DNA of 64,000 nucleotides, from the NCBI GenBank assembly GCA_010093605.1, contig MU004197.1, positions 1,364,001 to 1,428,000 on the forward strand, written 5' to 3'. The notes beneath the pieces were generated by a model that was not told the origin of the DNA, made no database searches, and saw only the letters and a list, made by a program, of their open reading frames with translations. Position numbers and translations under genes: made by a program. This document shows, piece by piece, positions 21,178-32,631 of this stretch (its first letter is position 1; each line of letters opens with the position of its first letter). The stretch comes from Lophium mytilinum. Taxonomy: Eukaryota > Ascomycota > Dothideomycetes > Mytilinidiales > Mytilinidiaceae.

Positions 21178-22976
21178 TCAATGAGCTTCTTCCTTCTCAA
21201 GCCCACGTTCACCGTCATACCTCCTCCTCACCCTGAACGGAATCGTCTTGTTCGGCCGCAAGACACCGAGCCCTAACTTCCCCATGTCCATATCCACTGA
21301 CTTGTTCATGATCTCCAAGTCAAAGCGATCCGCCATCAGCGCAATTCCGAGGATGATGATGTTCTTTGCCAGGAAGCGTCCAGGACAGATCGCATTTCCG
21401 CCTATCAGTGTTAATAGTGTGTCCACTGAGTCAGAAAACAGGTACTAACTACTAACCTCCATAGGGTAACCAGCTTCCGTCCAGTCCCTCCAGCGAGAAC
21501 TCTCCCTTCGCATTCAGGAACCGATCTGGCCAGAACGTCTGTGCTGGGTACGAGGGATGCGTCTTATTCCACACGCCGGGGTCCATATGAGAGACACGCG
21601 AGTTGACCATCGCGATCCCGCCTTTCGGGAGCATCCACTGGCCGAGCGGAGTAGCAGAGTGAGGCGAGTTGGTGGCGAAGTAGGAGTTGGTGTAGACACG
21701 GAGGGTCTCGGCGTAGATGGAGGAGAGAAGGGGGATCTGCACCAGAGCTTTGAGGTCGAATCCTGAACCATCGATGCGGCAAGTACCATCCGCGAGAACA
21801 GCGCGGATGCGCTCCAGGAGTCCCGATTCCGTGAAGAGGTGGTATGTCGCCATTACAGTCGAAGGGACAACGTTTGCGACGGACCTGTAGCCATTAGTCA
21901 ATGCCCATACTGCGAAAGGGAAGGCAGAAAATGAAGGGATAAAGAGCCCAACTTACGCCCACACAAGCCCCAGATCGACTGCCGCCATCGCATCCTCGTC
22001 CAGGCCATCCACAATTCCCAGTGTCTCCTGCCTGTCTCTCATAAGGCTCGAGCCCCACGCCAGATCCCCGTTCACTTCAGTCCCCTCCTCACACCGCTCC
22101 CTAGCATACCTATGCCACTTGATCATCATCGCCTTCAATCTCTCCCTCCGCCTCGTCGCCCTCGGCATCAGAAACGCGGGAATTCCGTGTCCGAACCACG
22201 GTATAGTCTTGTCAAATTCCCAGAACTCATCGACGAAACTTGGATTGAGTTCCAAGAATGCTGGCCCCGCTAAAGCTTCCATAACCGATCTCCCAATCAC
22301 CTCCACCATCAGCGTGAAGAGATCAGGCTTCTCCACCCATCCGCCCACTACCCCTGTTTCAAGCCCTTTCACCCGGCCCAACATCCCTCCAACCGTTCGC
22401 GTCGTGAACGGTCCCAGCCCCACTCCCGTCAGCCCGGTCAGTAAGACCGAATGCGTGATGTAGCCCACCCGATCCTTCTCCAGCACCGTACTGCCCGAAT
22501 GTGGCTTCCGAAACGGGCCAGAGTCGTCGGCTCGATAGACCTTGAGCGCGGCGGAACGCATGCCGAAGAAGTGATCCAAGACGTAGACATACAAGGCCAT
22601 AGGGCTAGCGAGGGCGGGAGATTTCCAGAGGGCACGAATGATAGAGGGGTCTTGCAAGATGTAGACAGGGGTGACGACGAGGGTGAGGCGGGAGCAAGTT
22701 AGGTGCCCGGCATAGGTGCTGCGGAAAAGTAATGAGTGCGGGGACTTTGGAAAAGGGATTGAAGATTGGAGAAGTGGGATGTACTTACCTAGCTCGTCCG
22801 AGAAAGCTTGGGCCAATAATGAGGAGGGAGAGGAGGTGGCCCAAGAACGGGATGAAGGTTGGATAGGTTGGGGGGAGTTGGTTTGGGGAGACGTGGCGGC
22901 GTTGGTAGAGGTATTTCAGCCATTCTATTGCGTAGTTGACGAGGAGGGCAAGGATGAGAGTGATGGCGATGTTCAT
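21178..22976 (-). CDS. cytochrome P450, CYP7/CYP8-like
   Basis: Four exons: 22976-22789, 22718-21957, 21884-21457 and 21401-21178 (introns of 70, 72 and 55 nt), giving 533 residues. The start is the ATG at 22976, which opens a membrane anchor (MNIAITLILALL); an ATG 33 codons upstream is also in frame. The ExxR pair is in YAETLR (E376, R379) and the haem-cysteine loop is PYGGGNAICPGR (C465). The I-helix around residue 315 reads WASVANVVPST, without the usual acid-alcohol pair and with Asn and Pro where the CYP7/CYP8 class has them. Those enzymes include sterol hydroxylases and isomerase-type P450s. Expected to be ER-bound and haem-dependent; the substrate cannot be inferred. Confidence 0.9.
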
Positions 22977-23973
22977 GGTAGCTGCACTCTTCGTGTCGCC
23001 GAAAGCCTGGCTTAGAAACGACCGCTTGAGTGGCTGGTAATGGCCTTCTGTCTCGTTCAAGCTAGTGAGAGACATGCTTTGGGAAGAATGAAGAAAGTGG
23101 CTTGAAGTAGAGGTTGGTGACGAGGAAGAGACTCGATATCACACGAATCTTGACTTGATAGAAGTGCTAAGCAGCAAGGCGTTGATGAACCTTACAGCAA
23201 TTACCTTGGCCGCGGTGCTGAGAACACTTCAGCAGCGGCTCGGTGGTGGCGAAGTATTGTTGAGGTTGAGGTTGAGGCTGAGGAGTGTGTGAGTGAGTGT
23301 GGAAACTGATAATAAAGAAAGGAGCAGATATATGCCTCGTGGCTACGAGATTGCGTAGGGTCCCATCGAGGTAGCTGGATACGGAGTTGATGCCGCTGCT
23401 GGCCACTTCCAGGATTCACCATATGCGCCCCATCGGCAAAGACCGACTTACTGTGGCCCATGCCCAGTTGTTGCTATCTGCACACGTACTCTGTAGTGAA
23501 TGTTGAGAAATGCACATGTCTATGCAAGGACTTGATGAGTTATTTGTTGATGGGCAATACTATACCTCTTGTGCTCGTGCTAGCATCTATATGTAGCACT
23601 CTTCCGGCTTCGATGTCTTCGCCACACTCTAATCAATACCTGGAATCCCTCGAATGGCATGTACCACCTGAGTCTCCTTCTTAGGCTAATGATGGATTCC
23701 TGCACGTGGCGGCCTTTTGCACCTTCGCAGGACAAAGTTTTATATCCTGGGATAATGGTATGTAGCTTCCGTAAGACAACCTCGCAACAAAGAAATTGAG
23801 GAAACACTTATCCAACTCCCTTTATTGAGCACCAGGCCGTGACCACAGGTACCGGGTAACACCCAGCGGGTATGTACTCCTTGAAGTGACGTCGGCAGCC
23901 CGCATCAAGCATCAGCCGACGTTCCTCATAAGACTGCGCCGCGAGAACCACTCTCGTAACACCCCTCGACATT
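22977..23973. other. intergenic region
   Basis: P450 promoter side and the 3' side of the dioxygenase gene. Short frames exist but none is supported. A run of 'gaggttgaggttgaggctgagg' hexamer-like repeats lies near 23261-23283. Confidence 0.4.
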
Positions 23974-25137
23974 CTATCCCGTCGTCTCGTCCCTCATCTG
24001 CTTCAAAAACCCAATCACCGGCGCCCCACCCGTCCCCTTCACCTCCCCAACCCCCTCCTCTTTCCCATCTTTCTTCGCCGGCAAAACAACATACCGCGTA
24101 ACCACAATAATATGCCCATTCCTAAACACCTTCAACGCCTCAAGGCAACCCCGATACGCAGCAGCCAACCCGCCCTCCATTCCCCTTTCCTCCACAAACC
24201 GCCTCACATCCGCCACAGCACCAACATCCTCCAAAAACCTCCGATGCGCTCCAGGCATCAGCGCCCTCATCTCGCTAACAACACACGCCGCCTCCTCACC
24301 ATGCTGAATCCCAAGCACAACATCGCAAAGCTGGAACAGGGAGCTCTGCGCCGCGCTCCCGCCGCCATACCGCCCTACCCTCTCCTCTGTCCCCGTGGTA
24401 GCGCCAACGTCGTAGACTAACCCGTTGGGGAGACTCCGGCTACCTGCGAGGAAGGGGCGGATATCGCAATAGAAGCGGCGCGGGTTGAGCCGCTCGTGCA
24501 TGCGCTGCAGCAGCGGCGCCAGCTCCGTCAAAACATCTGTTACCGCTTGCAGATTCGTAGTCAAAGCTTCAACATCGGTGCGACGAACCGCTTCGATGGC
24601 GCTGAGAAGGTTGGGGATTATCGGCGCGCCGCGGGATTCGATCGCGACGGAGACCATGTAGAACCAGCTCTCGTCTTCTGTGGCTGTGAAGGTATGCAAC
24701 GCTTTTAGATTGGCTGGGTCGTTTAGCGGCTGGCCTTGAAGGGGACGGAAGTTCCAGAGGCATAGTGCCGCGTATGTGATGGTTGGGGGTATGTCGAGCT
24801 TGTCGCATACCTCTAGCAATGGGATTGAGAGGCTGGCGGGAAGCTTTTCGGCTGGGGGTTGCTCGCCCCAGATGTAGGCATGGGCGAGGAAGGTAAGAAG
24901 AGTGTAGGCGCGCTGGTACTCGGGTACTGTGTTCAGGTTGGTTGTAGAAAGAGTTGGCAGGGCATGGATGGAGGAGCGGATGATTTTCGAGGAGATGTGG
25001 CGGGGGAGGTTGGCGATGGTGGATTCCCACGGGGTGTAGTGAGGATCAGAGAGATGGGCTAGAGGCGGGTTTGGAGGAAGGAAGCCAGTGGTAGCGCTCA
25101 TGCCGTAGTCTTCCAGTTTGGGGATTTGGGGATGCAT
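23974..25137 (-). CDS. ido: indoleamine 2,3-dioxygenase family protein
   Basis: Single exon, 387 residues, close to the usual family length. Family landmarks in order: LWNFRPL, RFYCDIRPFLAGS, GGSAAQSSLFQLCD, MPGAHRRFL and FRNGHIIVVTRYV, where H342 is the expected proximal haem ligand. IDO opens the pyrrole ring of tryptophan to N-formylkynurenine, the first step toward NAD in fungi, in the cytosol. Filamentous fungi often carry several IDO paralogues with different affinities, so this may be the housekeeping BNA2-type enzyme or a low-activity paralogue. Neighbours give no further clue. Confidence 0.93.
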   Translation of the reverse strand: MHPQIPKLEDYGMSATTGFLPPNPPLAHLSDPHYTPWESTIANLPRHISSKIIRSSIHALPTLSTTNLNTVPEYQRAYTLLTFLAHAYIWGEQPPAEKLPASLSIPLLEVCDKLDIPPTITYAALCLWNFRPLQGQPLNDPANLKALHTFTATEDESWFYMVSVAIESRGAPIIPNLLSAIEAVRRTDVEALTTNLQAVTDVLTELAPLLQRMHERLNPRRFYCDIRPFLAGSRSLPNGLVYDVGATTGTEERVGRYGGGSAAQSSLFQLCDVVLGIQHGEEAACVVSEMRALMPGAHRRFLEDVGAVADVRRFVEERGMEGGLAAAYRGCLEALKVFRNGHIIVVTRYVVLPAKKDGKEEGVGEVKGTGGAPVIGFLKQMRDETTG

Positions 25138-25858
25138 GTTGGTAGTCGGCTTGACGATGCGATACGCGAAGGTTATCTCTAAAATTTCGAAGGCAGGGCA
25201 ACAAAGTTTTTCTGATTCAGAGGACTTTCTGATGACTTAAGTATTTATTTCCATGGATTAGACTTGAAGTTAGCGCTAAATTCGGCTCAAACATGAATGT
25301 AGTCCATAGGGCGTGACGTCTTGGCGAAACACGTAGTGGACCTTTATACGAAGTGGCGCGGCTGGACTTCGCAGTAAAGTCAACGCACTAGATGACGTCG
25401 ACAATGCTAAGCTAATTAGCCGTTTTGATTTGAGAAATGAGGCTGAGGGTTATACTAGGAAAATGCGATAGTCGGGCAAACACTACGCTTGTAGAAGACA
25501 GTCATACTCGGAAAAAACAACGCTGGTTGGTGATTCGCATGATGGGTGGGATGCGTGGGCAGAGGTGTACTGGTTTGAAACCGCTTGAGTGCGGCATCGA
25601 GCTTAGCAGTCGGGCAAGAGGAGAAGGGACGAAAAAGAAATTAACCCGCCATGCTAAAACATGCTCGGAGCGGCAGTACGCATCCTTTAAGCGGTAAAGT
25701 AGAAAACTATGATAGATTGAATAGCCTGGCCAAGACGTACCTGTACCAAAGAGCGTCATTCCTATACGCCGCCGCTAAGTCGCCGCCCATCAAACCGTTC
25801 CGATTTTCCATCATATCCTTAGTAATACATAAGTTTTCCATTCCATTCCTAGCCCAGT
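25138..25858. other. intergenic region
   Basis: Promoter side of the dioxygenase gene and 3' side of the histidine kinase gene. No gene is visible. Confidence 0.4.
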
Positions 25859-28800
25859 TCAGTACGGTCGATCCCGTCCACCCTCCTTCTCTTGTTTATC
25901 CGGCACCAAAGTCTCCGAGCTCTCTCCTGCGCCATCGAGATCTCTCGCAATCGGTTTCCTCAAACTCTCCCCTTTGGCGACGACTCGCTTGATCAGCGCG
26001 ACTAGTTCGTCGACTTTGAATGGTTTGGAAATGACTTCGTCCATCCCCGAACCTAGCATCTCCGACCTTTGTTCCTCGCGGACATTGGCAGATACCCCGA
26101 CGATCGGACCCCAGCCTACCTCTTCCGCTTCCATGAGCTCGCGGATCACGAGTGTGGCGGAGTTGCCATCCATGACGGGCATTTCTTGGTCCATCAAGAT
26201 ACAAGAGAAAGAAGGAAGCTTGGTGGACGTGAGGTAATCATGAGCGGGCGGAGAAGGTGACGGTGTAGGTAGAGCTTGAGCCAAGGAATGGTGAGAGCTA
26301 ACAGCATGTGGAGCTGAGGATTTAGCAAGGGCTTTAACAGCATCAATAGCCTCCTGGCCATTGTTTGCCGTTGTAACCACGAAGCCTTTAGACTGTAGCT
26401 GGCGCTTGAGGACCTTTTGGTTGATGAGGTTGTCCTCGGCAAGGAGGAGGGTGGGTTTCGGCTCTGCCTCTTTTTCTGGGAGCTGGGTTGATGCATCTAT
26501 GCCATCGGCGACGCCATTAGCTTTCACACTGCTCATTTGCTTTGCCGTAGCGGGCTCTTCTTTCTCCTCCCTCTTCTGTTGTCGTTTGCTCTGCCCAGTC
26601 TTCCGATCTATCCCTCCAGGCAGCTTCTGCCTTCGACGTTCCGGGTCATCCTCGATCTTTTTGTCGACTATTCTTGACACCTTTGCTGTTTCCTCGTGAC
26701 GATCACTGCTATATTCGCCTGGGTGGGCCTCAGGCCTGTATTCGACAGGCGGTTCATTTAGAGTCTTCGGTATCTCTTCCCCCGTAACTCCAGGCTGCGA
26801 GCTTATGCTGACAATCTTAGGCCTTTGACTCCCTGCGCTGGCTGGGCTGAGACTACTCCCCGCGCTGCTTGGGCTTAAACTTTCGTTTGATTCATCAACC
26901 TCCCAGGGCTTAGGTCCCCTCTCCATGACCGTATCGATGCTCATGGTGGAGATGTTTCTATTGTAGGCTGGTCTGTTGCTGAAGGCAGATGGGCTGACGG
27001 CGGATTTACTTCTGCTGTATGACGGACGGGGAGAAAGCTGTGATGGGCGTGGAGAGACTTGTGGGATAGTGCTGCTGGAGGCCGTTCGGGACGACCTAAC
27101 GGAAACGCCGCGGGAGAGAGGAGGGCGACCGGACTCAGAGGACCCGTCTGAGCGGCGGACTTTGAAGAAAAACCCAAACGTGCTGCCTTCGCCTTCTTTG
27201 CTGCTGACGCCAATGTCACCGCCGTGGAGCTGGCAGACTAGGAAGTTTCAGCCAAGAGCTTAGTTAGAAAGAGCCAAGAGATCTAACTTACGTTTCCGAG
27301 AGATGAACAAGCCTAGTCCAGAGCCGCCATACTTCTCCTGCGTCTTTGGTGTGGCCTGCCTGAACCGCTCGAATAGTTTAACCTGGTTTTCTAAGTTGAT
27401 GCCAATCCCAGTATCCTTGATTGCAACCATAAGGTAAAGTGACTGTCCGCTTCCCCAATCGCTACTCATCGTGGAGTCCATATGAAATGCGTCCGTTTCC
27501 GAGTCGAAGAATACTACATTCGGCGGATAACTTGTCGGGCGTTCCAAACTAGCGCCCATTGCCACTGTGATCTTCCTCTCACCATGCTTTTTGGCCGTGA
27601 ATTTGATCGCGTTGGTGACCAGATTCACAAGCACTTGTTTAATGCGATTGATGTCGGCAACTACATAGTCGATTTCTTGATTCTGGTAGGACACGTCCAT
27701 GGCGTACTCAAATTCGATCTTCTTCGCCTTGAACTCGGAGCTAAAGACTTTGAGCGATTTAGACAAATCCCATTTTGGCTGAACAACACGAGGAATTAGG
27801 GAGAGCATCATTGAGTCGAGTTTGGAGAATGATAAAATGTCGTCGACGAGCACGGATTGGTGTGAGACACATAGGAGTATAGTGTCGGCTGCGTCTTTGA
27901 TATCTTCGAGCTGTTGCTCTTGCCCTTTGACTACCTTTGAGATCTCGGTAGACACATCCTTGATTTCTTCTGCTAAATGAAGAACAGCGCTGAGCGGGTT
28001 CCGGATCTGCCATGCATCAGTCTGCAAGTGCTCTTCGACTACGATTAAATGGACATACCTCGTGAGATACCATATCAATAAATCCTACAAGTGATTTTAG
28101 TTGTCGTTTCGATATTCTAACTATGACGGCTGGACACTTACTCTCTTGCTGTTCCTTCCTCTCCTGCGCATTATTCGCGACCTTCTCCTGTGCAATCTCG
28201 GCGCACTTAATCTCTGTAATGTCCACGAGTGCACAGATAAACCCGGCTTCGGCTTCGTCGCTCAACGGCCTCAGTAGAAATAACCTCCACTGCTCACTAT
28301 CATCCTGAGACAGACATCTGAATTCCACCCGTAACTCATCCCGGGCTGAGAAGGCTCTCCGATATGCAGTCATGACACGTTCGTAGTCCCTGGGATCGAT
28401 GCTCTCTGGCCAAGCGCGAAAATCTTTGCTCGTCTTATTTGTTGTCAGCTTGAAAAAGCCGTCATTAACGAACACCGCTTCGGCTTCTGAGTCCAGAATG
28501 GCGAGGCCGTTGGGCAGCAGCTCCGCAAAACGCCGGAAGAGCTGTGTCTGCTTCTCATCGACTTGGTGGTCCTCTTTTCGCGTTTGTTGGCTCCCTGAGC
28601 CCTTTGTCCGCGTAGCATCGTGTTGCTGCATCGAAAGTCCAGCCCAAGATATAGAGCGCTCGACGGTCGAATTCTGTAGTAGCTGAGCGAGCACGCCGGT
28701 GCGATGACCGTTAGCTTCGAGGAGGGTACTCATGATAATTGTAGAGTCGGGTTCGTAGTCTGGGGTATTTGGTAGGAAGAACCTGCTCGCTATTCCGAAT

Positions 28801-29249
28801 TCTGCGTTAGTTCTTCAACTGGCCGCAGTAGAGGAGCTCGCGGTGTGCTTACCGACCTTGACCGTATGGCCCCGTACGCTCGTCTTGATGCACCCCAATG
28901 CCTCCCCTTCAAAGCCATCGTGTGCCCTTATGCCCTGTCCATCTAGATTACCCGTCGCCTTTCCCCAGGCTAGATTGTGTACGAGGGCGAGGTTGTCGCC
29001 CCAGAAGACGCATGCGGGATGCGGAAAAGTGGTAATGAGGTTGACATAGCAAGTGAGAGTCTGAGACCAGTCTTCACGAAGGCCGAGTGGGGTTTGGGAC
29101 CTGCAGCGCACGAATCAGTATGTCTTACTTCTGCAACGAGGACAAAGAATTCAAAGTGGTGTTGGCTACCAATCGGTCTGGTCGAGGTACTCGGAATTGA
29201 GGTCGTAGAGCGAGCAGCCCGCGACCGTAAGCCGGTCCAGATTCTCCAT
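25859..29249 (-). CDS. hybrid sensor histidine kinase (PAS-HisKA-HATPase-REC)
   Basis: Six exons: 29249-29170, 29100-28853, 28789-28142, 28084-28059, 28006-27292 and 27237-25859 (introns of 69, 63, 57, 52 and 54 nt), giving 1031 residues. The N-terminus is a fungal PAS/GAF-like sensor region (WSQTPLGLREDWSQTL; FFLPNTPDYEPDSTI); a PAS domain follows near residues 180-310. H333 in SHEIRNPLS is the phospho-acceptor, and the 26-nt fourth exon encodes just this box. The ATPase shows an N-box (TNAIKF, N466), DTGIGI (D532) and GGSGLGL (561-567). A C-terminal receiver (about 835-990) has ED840-841, phospho-acceptor D922 (LMDQEMPVMDG) and K977, with a Ser/Pro-rich insertion. No transmembrane segment, so probably cytosolic, passing phosphate to the Ypd1-Ssk1/Skn7 branch. 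The ligand is unknown. The start is uncertain: the frame upstream of 29249 is open beyond one TAA. Confidence 0.88.
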
Positions 29250-30115
29250 GAATTATATCTTCTGCTCGGGTGCTGCATTCATGGCGTTTGGAGGATGTTT
29301 GTGTGGGCGGCGCAGGTCGTTGCACCCTTCGTTGGCGAAGGTGCGATGAGCGCATCGAAGCGCTACGTCACTGGACCCTGGATTCTCAAAGTCTTGGCGC
29401 GGAAGTCCCAAAGTGGGCTGATTCCGGCCCCTCTCCCGCCTCCGACGTACGAAACGATTAGTAGGCTACAAAGGTATGAGAGGTGAGGCTATTGTACTCA
29501 GGGCTCATCAAACAGAATGGCAGGCTGTTCTAACAGTTTGTAAGGCGGCCCGAAAAGCTATCAGGCTTTCCAAAACCGGTGTCTTCATAACAAGTCAAAG
29601 TCCTCCAACAGGCTCCACAAAGGTATACCAGCACAGAGAGACCGTGTATCTCAGAGAACTCAGCTTCGAAATCAGAACCGTAGAGTCGTGGACTGCCACT
29701 TTTGGTGGAAGGAAGCCCAAAACCCGGCATGGTGAATCAAAAAGAAAACCCAAATGCAAAGATTTTGACCTGAAGCATGCATGTAGAGAGTGGCGAGATA
29801 CGCAAGGAGGTGACGGTGGCTGGTGATGAGTATCTCACGACTTTCGAGCAGTGCTATAGCCTCCTTTCACCACAGTCACGTGCCATCGAGGACTGATGTA
29901 TGAGCGCACAAAAGTACTCTTGACTGCTACCCTCTAACTTACTCCAACAGCTTATCAAGACTCAGAAAACACTCAAATCAAGGCAGCGCAATCAGACCTG
30001 AGGGTTTCAACATGCTAAATGGCTTCGTACTTAGCACGCTCACGTGACATCCGCTATATCTCCATCTTCCCCCACTTTCGACAATCATTCCTTCAACACC
30101 GCAAACATCTATACC
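29250..30115. promoter_or_regulatory. divergent intergenic region between histidine kinase and dehydrogenase genes
   Basis: The two genes are transcribed away from each other, so both promoters lie here. On the minus strand, the first ~200 bases next to the kinase form a protein-like frame cut by one TAA. A plus-strand frame at 29476-29826 has an ATG but no protein-like features. Confidence 0.5.
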
Positions 30116-31496
30116 ATGTCTGGAAAATTTGCAGGAAAGGTCGTTCTCATCACAGGAGCTGGAAGCGGCATTGGGTAAAACATCAATCCCACCATCCTAC
30201 TTGAACGCGATGCTAACGAATCCTCTCAGCCGGGCAACCGCCATCTTGCTCTCAAAACACGGTGCAACCCTAGAATTGACCGATATTAATGAAGCTGGCC
30301 TCAAGGAAACTGCCACTTTACTCTCCCAATCCCAAGACTTCGCGCTCAAACCCCTCGATATCGGCTCCTCGGAAGCTGTCACTGCGTGGATTAAAGATCT
30401 CGCTTCCAAGCACCCGAATGGGATCAACCACATTTTCAACTGCGCAGGCGTCAATCCAACTTCAATCCCTACGGAAGAGCTCACAGATGCCTACTACGAC
30501 AAGCTCATGAACGCGAATCTTCGCGGCCTCTTCAATGTCACGAGGGCTGTGATACCCCACCGTAAGTTAGGACAATTTTCGTTGAGCAAATTCTAGTCCA
30601 GTGCCATGCGGTCAGCCCTTTTACACTGTCAAATCACTATCGGGGATTCTTCGATGCTTTCTCAGAGAACTGAAAACGTTGGCCGTTTTCGTCAGCCCCA
30701 TCTCGTGCCCAGATAGCTCATCTCAAGGCCCTGTACTCTCACACATATATCCGAAGAGGCATTTTGCGGTTCCAGAATGGTTTAAGCGCGTCTAAACGAT
30801 CCTTTATCATACAACTACAAGCCATAAGTCTGGGCACACTCCTCCGCCACTGCTAGAGGTATCTCTAGAGTACATCAAAGACTCAAGAGCGATGTCGAGT
30901 TTCAAGCAGGTGTAGACTAGAAACCCTCTTGACCAAATGTCTACTCAACAGCCACTCCACCCCCAGCAGTGGCGCTGAGTGAGCAACATTTGAGCAACAC
31001 TAGCGTCAAGCGCTGTAAGACTAGTGTGCCCAGATCCGTAGTCTAGTACCATACACCCACATCCCCAACCCTTCTCCATCCACTTCACACAGCACCGCAA
31101 CCCCTCAACCCCTCAACCCCCACTAATACATCCCCAGTCTCCCCCAGCGCCTCCTTCGTCAACGTCTCCTCCATCTCCGGCCTCCGCCCCACCGCCACGC
31201 ACGCCATCTACTGCGCCACCAAATACGGCATCATCGGCTTCTCCAAATCCATGGCACTCGAACTCGGTCCACGCGGCATCCGCACCAACATCATCGCCCC
31301 CGGCTACATTGACACACCTACGAACGCCGGGGTCGTGAAAGGCGGCGAGTTCATCACGAAGATGGAGAACGGGAACGCGTTGGGAAGGATGGGCACGCCG
31401 GAGGAGATCGCGGAGGTGGTCATGTTTCTTTTTAGTGAGGAGAGTCGGTATATGAATGGGAGTGTGGTGGAGATTGATGGGGGGTTGAAGGGGTAG
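30116..31496 (+). CDS. short-chain dehydrogenase/reductase (classical SDR)
   Basis: Exons are 30116-30174, 30230-30561 and 31138-31496, with introns of 55 and 576 nt, giving 249 residues, the normal classical SDR length. It has the cofactor motif TGAGSGIG (13-20), NCAGVNP, the catalytic Ser in VSSISG (S142) and the Y155-x3-K159 pair in YCATK. The C-terminal part (PGYIDTPTN; FLFSEESRYMNGSVVEIDGG) is typical of fungal SDRs. It should reduce or oxidise a small alcohol or ketone with NAD(P)(H) in the cytosol. The second intron is about ten times longer than others nearby and holds an inverted-repeat insertion; its acceptor is preceded by a good branch site (cactaatac), so splicing may still work. 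Confidence 0.9.
30829..31034. mobile_element. foldback/MITE-like insertion in an intron
   Basis: Perfect 12-bp inverted ends tctgggcacact (30829-30840) and agtgtgcccaga (31023-31034) enclose about 180 bases without coding capacity. A second, nested 10-bp inverted pair (cgccactgct at 30845-30854 and agcagtggcg at 30965-30974) lies inside. It sits in the unusually long second intron of the dehydrogenase gene. No clear target-site duplication is visible, so the exact borders are uncertain. Confidence 0.5.
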
Positions 31497-32631
31497 GGGG
31501 GTTTGGGCTTGGGATGGTGAGGCAGGGGGGCGGGGGAGGGGGGGAGGGGATATTTACCGTATGCGAGGAAATCCACTAGAAATTTTCTGATGTAGGCTGT
31601 GAAGGTGTTAGGTCTATCACTAAGCTTCCACAGAACTAGGAGCTAAAACCGGGTCTGTTAACCTTAGGGGACGCTAATAGCACACTCCCCCTACTTACTC
31701 TACGTACACGCCTCTTTCACTTAAGTACAACCGACCTCCCGTCTAATCTCATAACTCACTAGAGTGTCCGATTAAGCTCCTCCGAACCTCTTCTCGAGCG
31801 CATAGGTGAGCGAGTGCTATCAGCAATGCTGGCGGCGATGCTGGCGGGCTAAGTTGATGGAAAAGACCCGCCTCTATAAGGTAAGAATTAGATAGTTTTA
31901 GCACCGTCCTAGATAGTTGGGCGTGGCAGGTAGCAATGTAACAATGTAGAGAGGCTCCGCGTACGGCTTAAAGTACTGCTGTATAGACGGCCTTACGTAC
32001 GGCCTCTCTTATAGTTATAAATATAGCTAGATAAGATGGAGGGGTTGCAAAAGCGGATAGATGTAGAGGGAAATGCCCTAAGGACCCATCTAAGCTAATG
32101 AGAAGGTGGTAAAGTGATAAGAGATAAAGACGTGTGTATGTAGAGTGAGAGAGGGTTATTCTAGAGGTGATAGAAACCTATCTAGTATATTCAATAGTAC
32201 CAATCTAGTTAGTAGAAGGACGAAGAGGAAGAAGTAAAAGCAAGAAAGAGCCTCCTGCAAACCAGGGTATATATCTGCATTTATTTACTTCATCGTCAGA
32301 AATGAACCACTCAACACCCTGCACCTTGTCAGTATTGGCGCGATGCGGGGAGGGGAATGAATCACCAAGTGACGGCCTCGCCAGAACTAAGTCTACCTCG
32401 TCAGTTCGAGGGTTCATTCTTGCAGTTTGAAACTTGAGTTCGAGCCGCGGGGCAGCATTTTTTTTGAAATTGCTAGTATATGCATATTCACCTCATAAGG
32501 TGGTATTGACAAGAAGAAAGGAAATAGGGATCATGGGATTCATAAAAGATAATCCTGTCAATCAGTACGTAGAATATATTCAAACACAATCCTACAACAC
32601 CCCAACCATCTTCCTCCCCGCACTCACCCCC
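31497..32631. other. repeat-bearing intergenic region
   Basis: No gene. The first part is G-rich, the middle (31.85-32.06 kb) is a degraded dispersed repeat, and the last part leads to the 3' end of the transporter gene. An eight-to-nine base T run lies near 32457-32465. Confidence 0.5.
31850..32060. repeat. degraded dispersed repeat, copy A
   Basis: The stretch around 31875-31940 ('tataaggta...gttttagca...aggtagcaat') matches 57308-57374 in the same order, and both copies continue into 'tacggc...acgtacggcctc'-type sequence and a 'ttatagttat/ttatatatag' run. This is likely a relic of a transposon or its LTR. Confidence 0.55.

Noticed and set aside
23460-23810. Short plus and minus frames between P450 and dioxygenase genes
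   Set aside because: They overlap each other, have no start context and no features.
29476-29826. 116-codon plus-strand frame with an ATG in the kinase/dehydrogenase promoter region
   Set aside because: Composition is not protein-like, no domain is seen, and it lies in a region needed for two divergent promoters.
32400-32465. B-box-like gttcgagcc followed by a T run
   Set aside because: No cloverleaf can be formed around it and no matching A-box was found.
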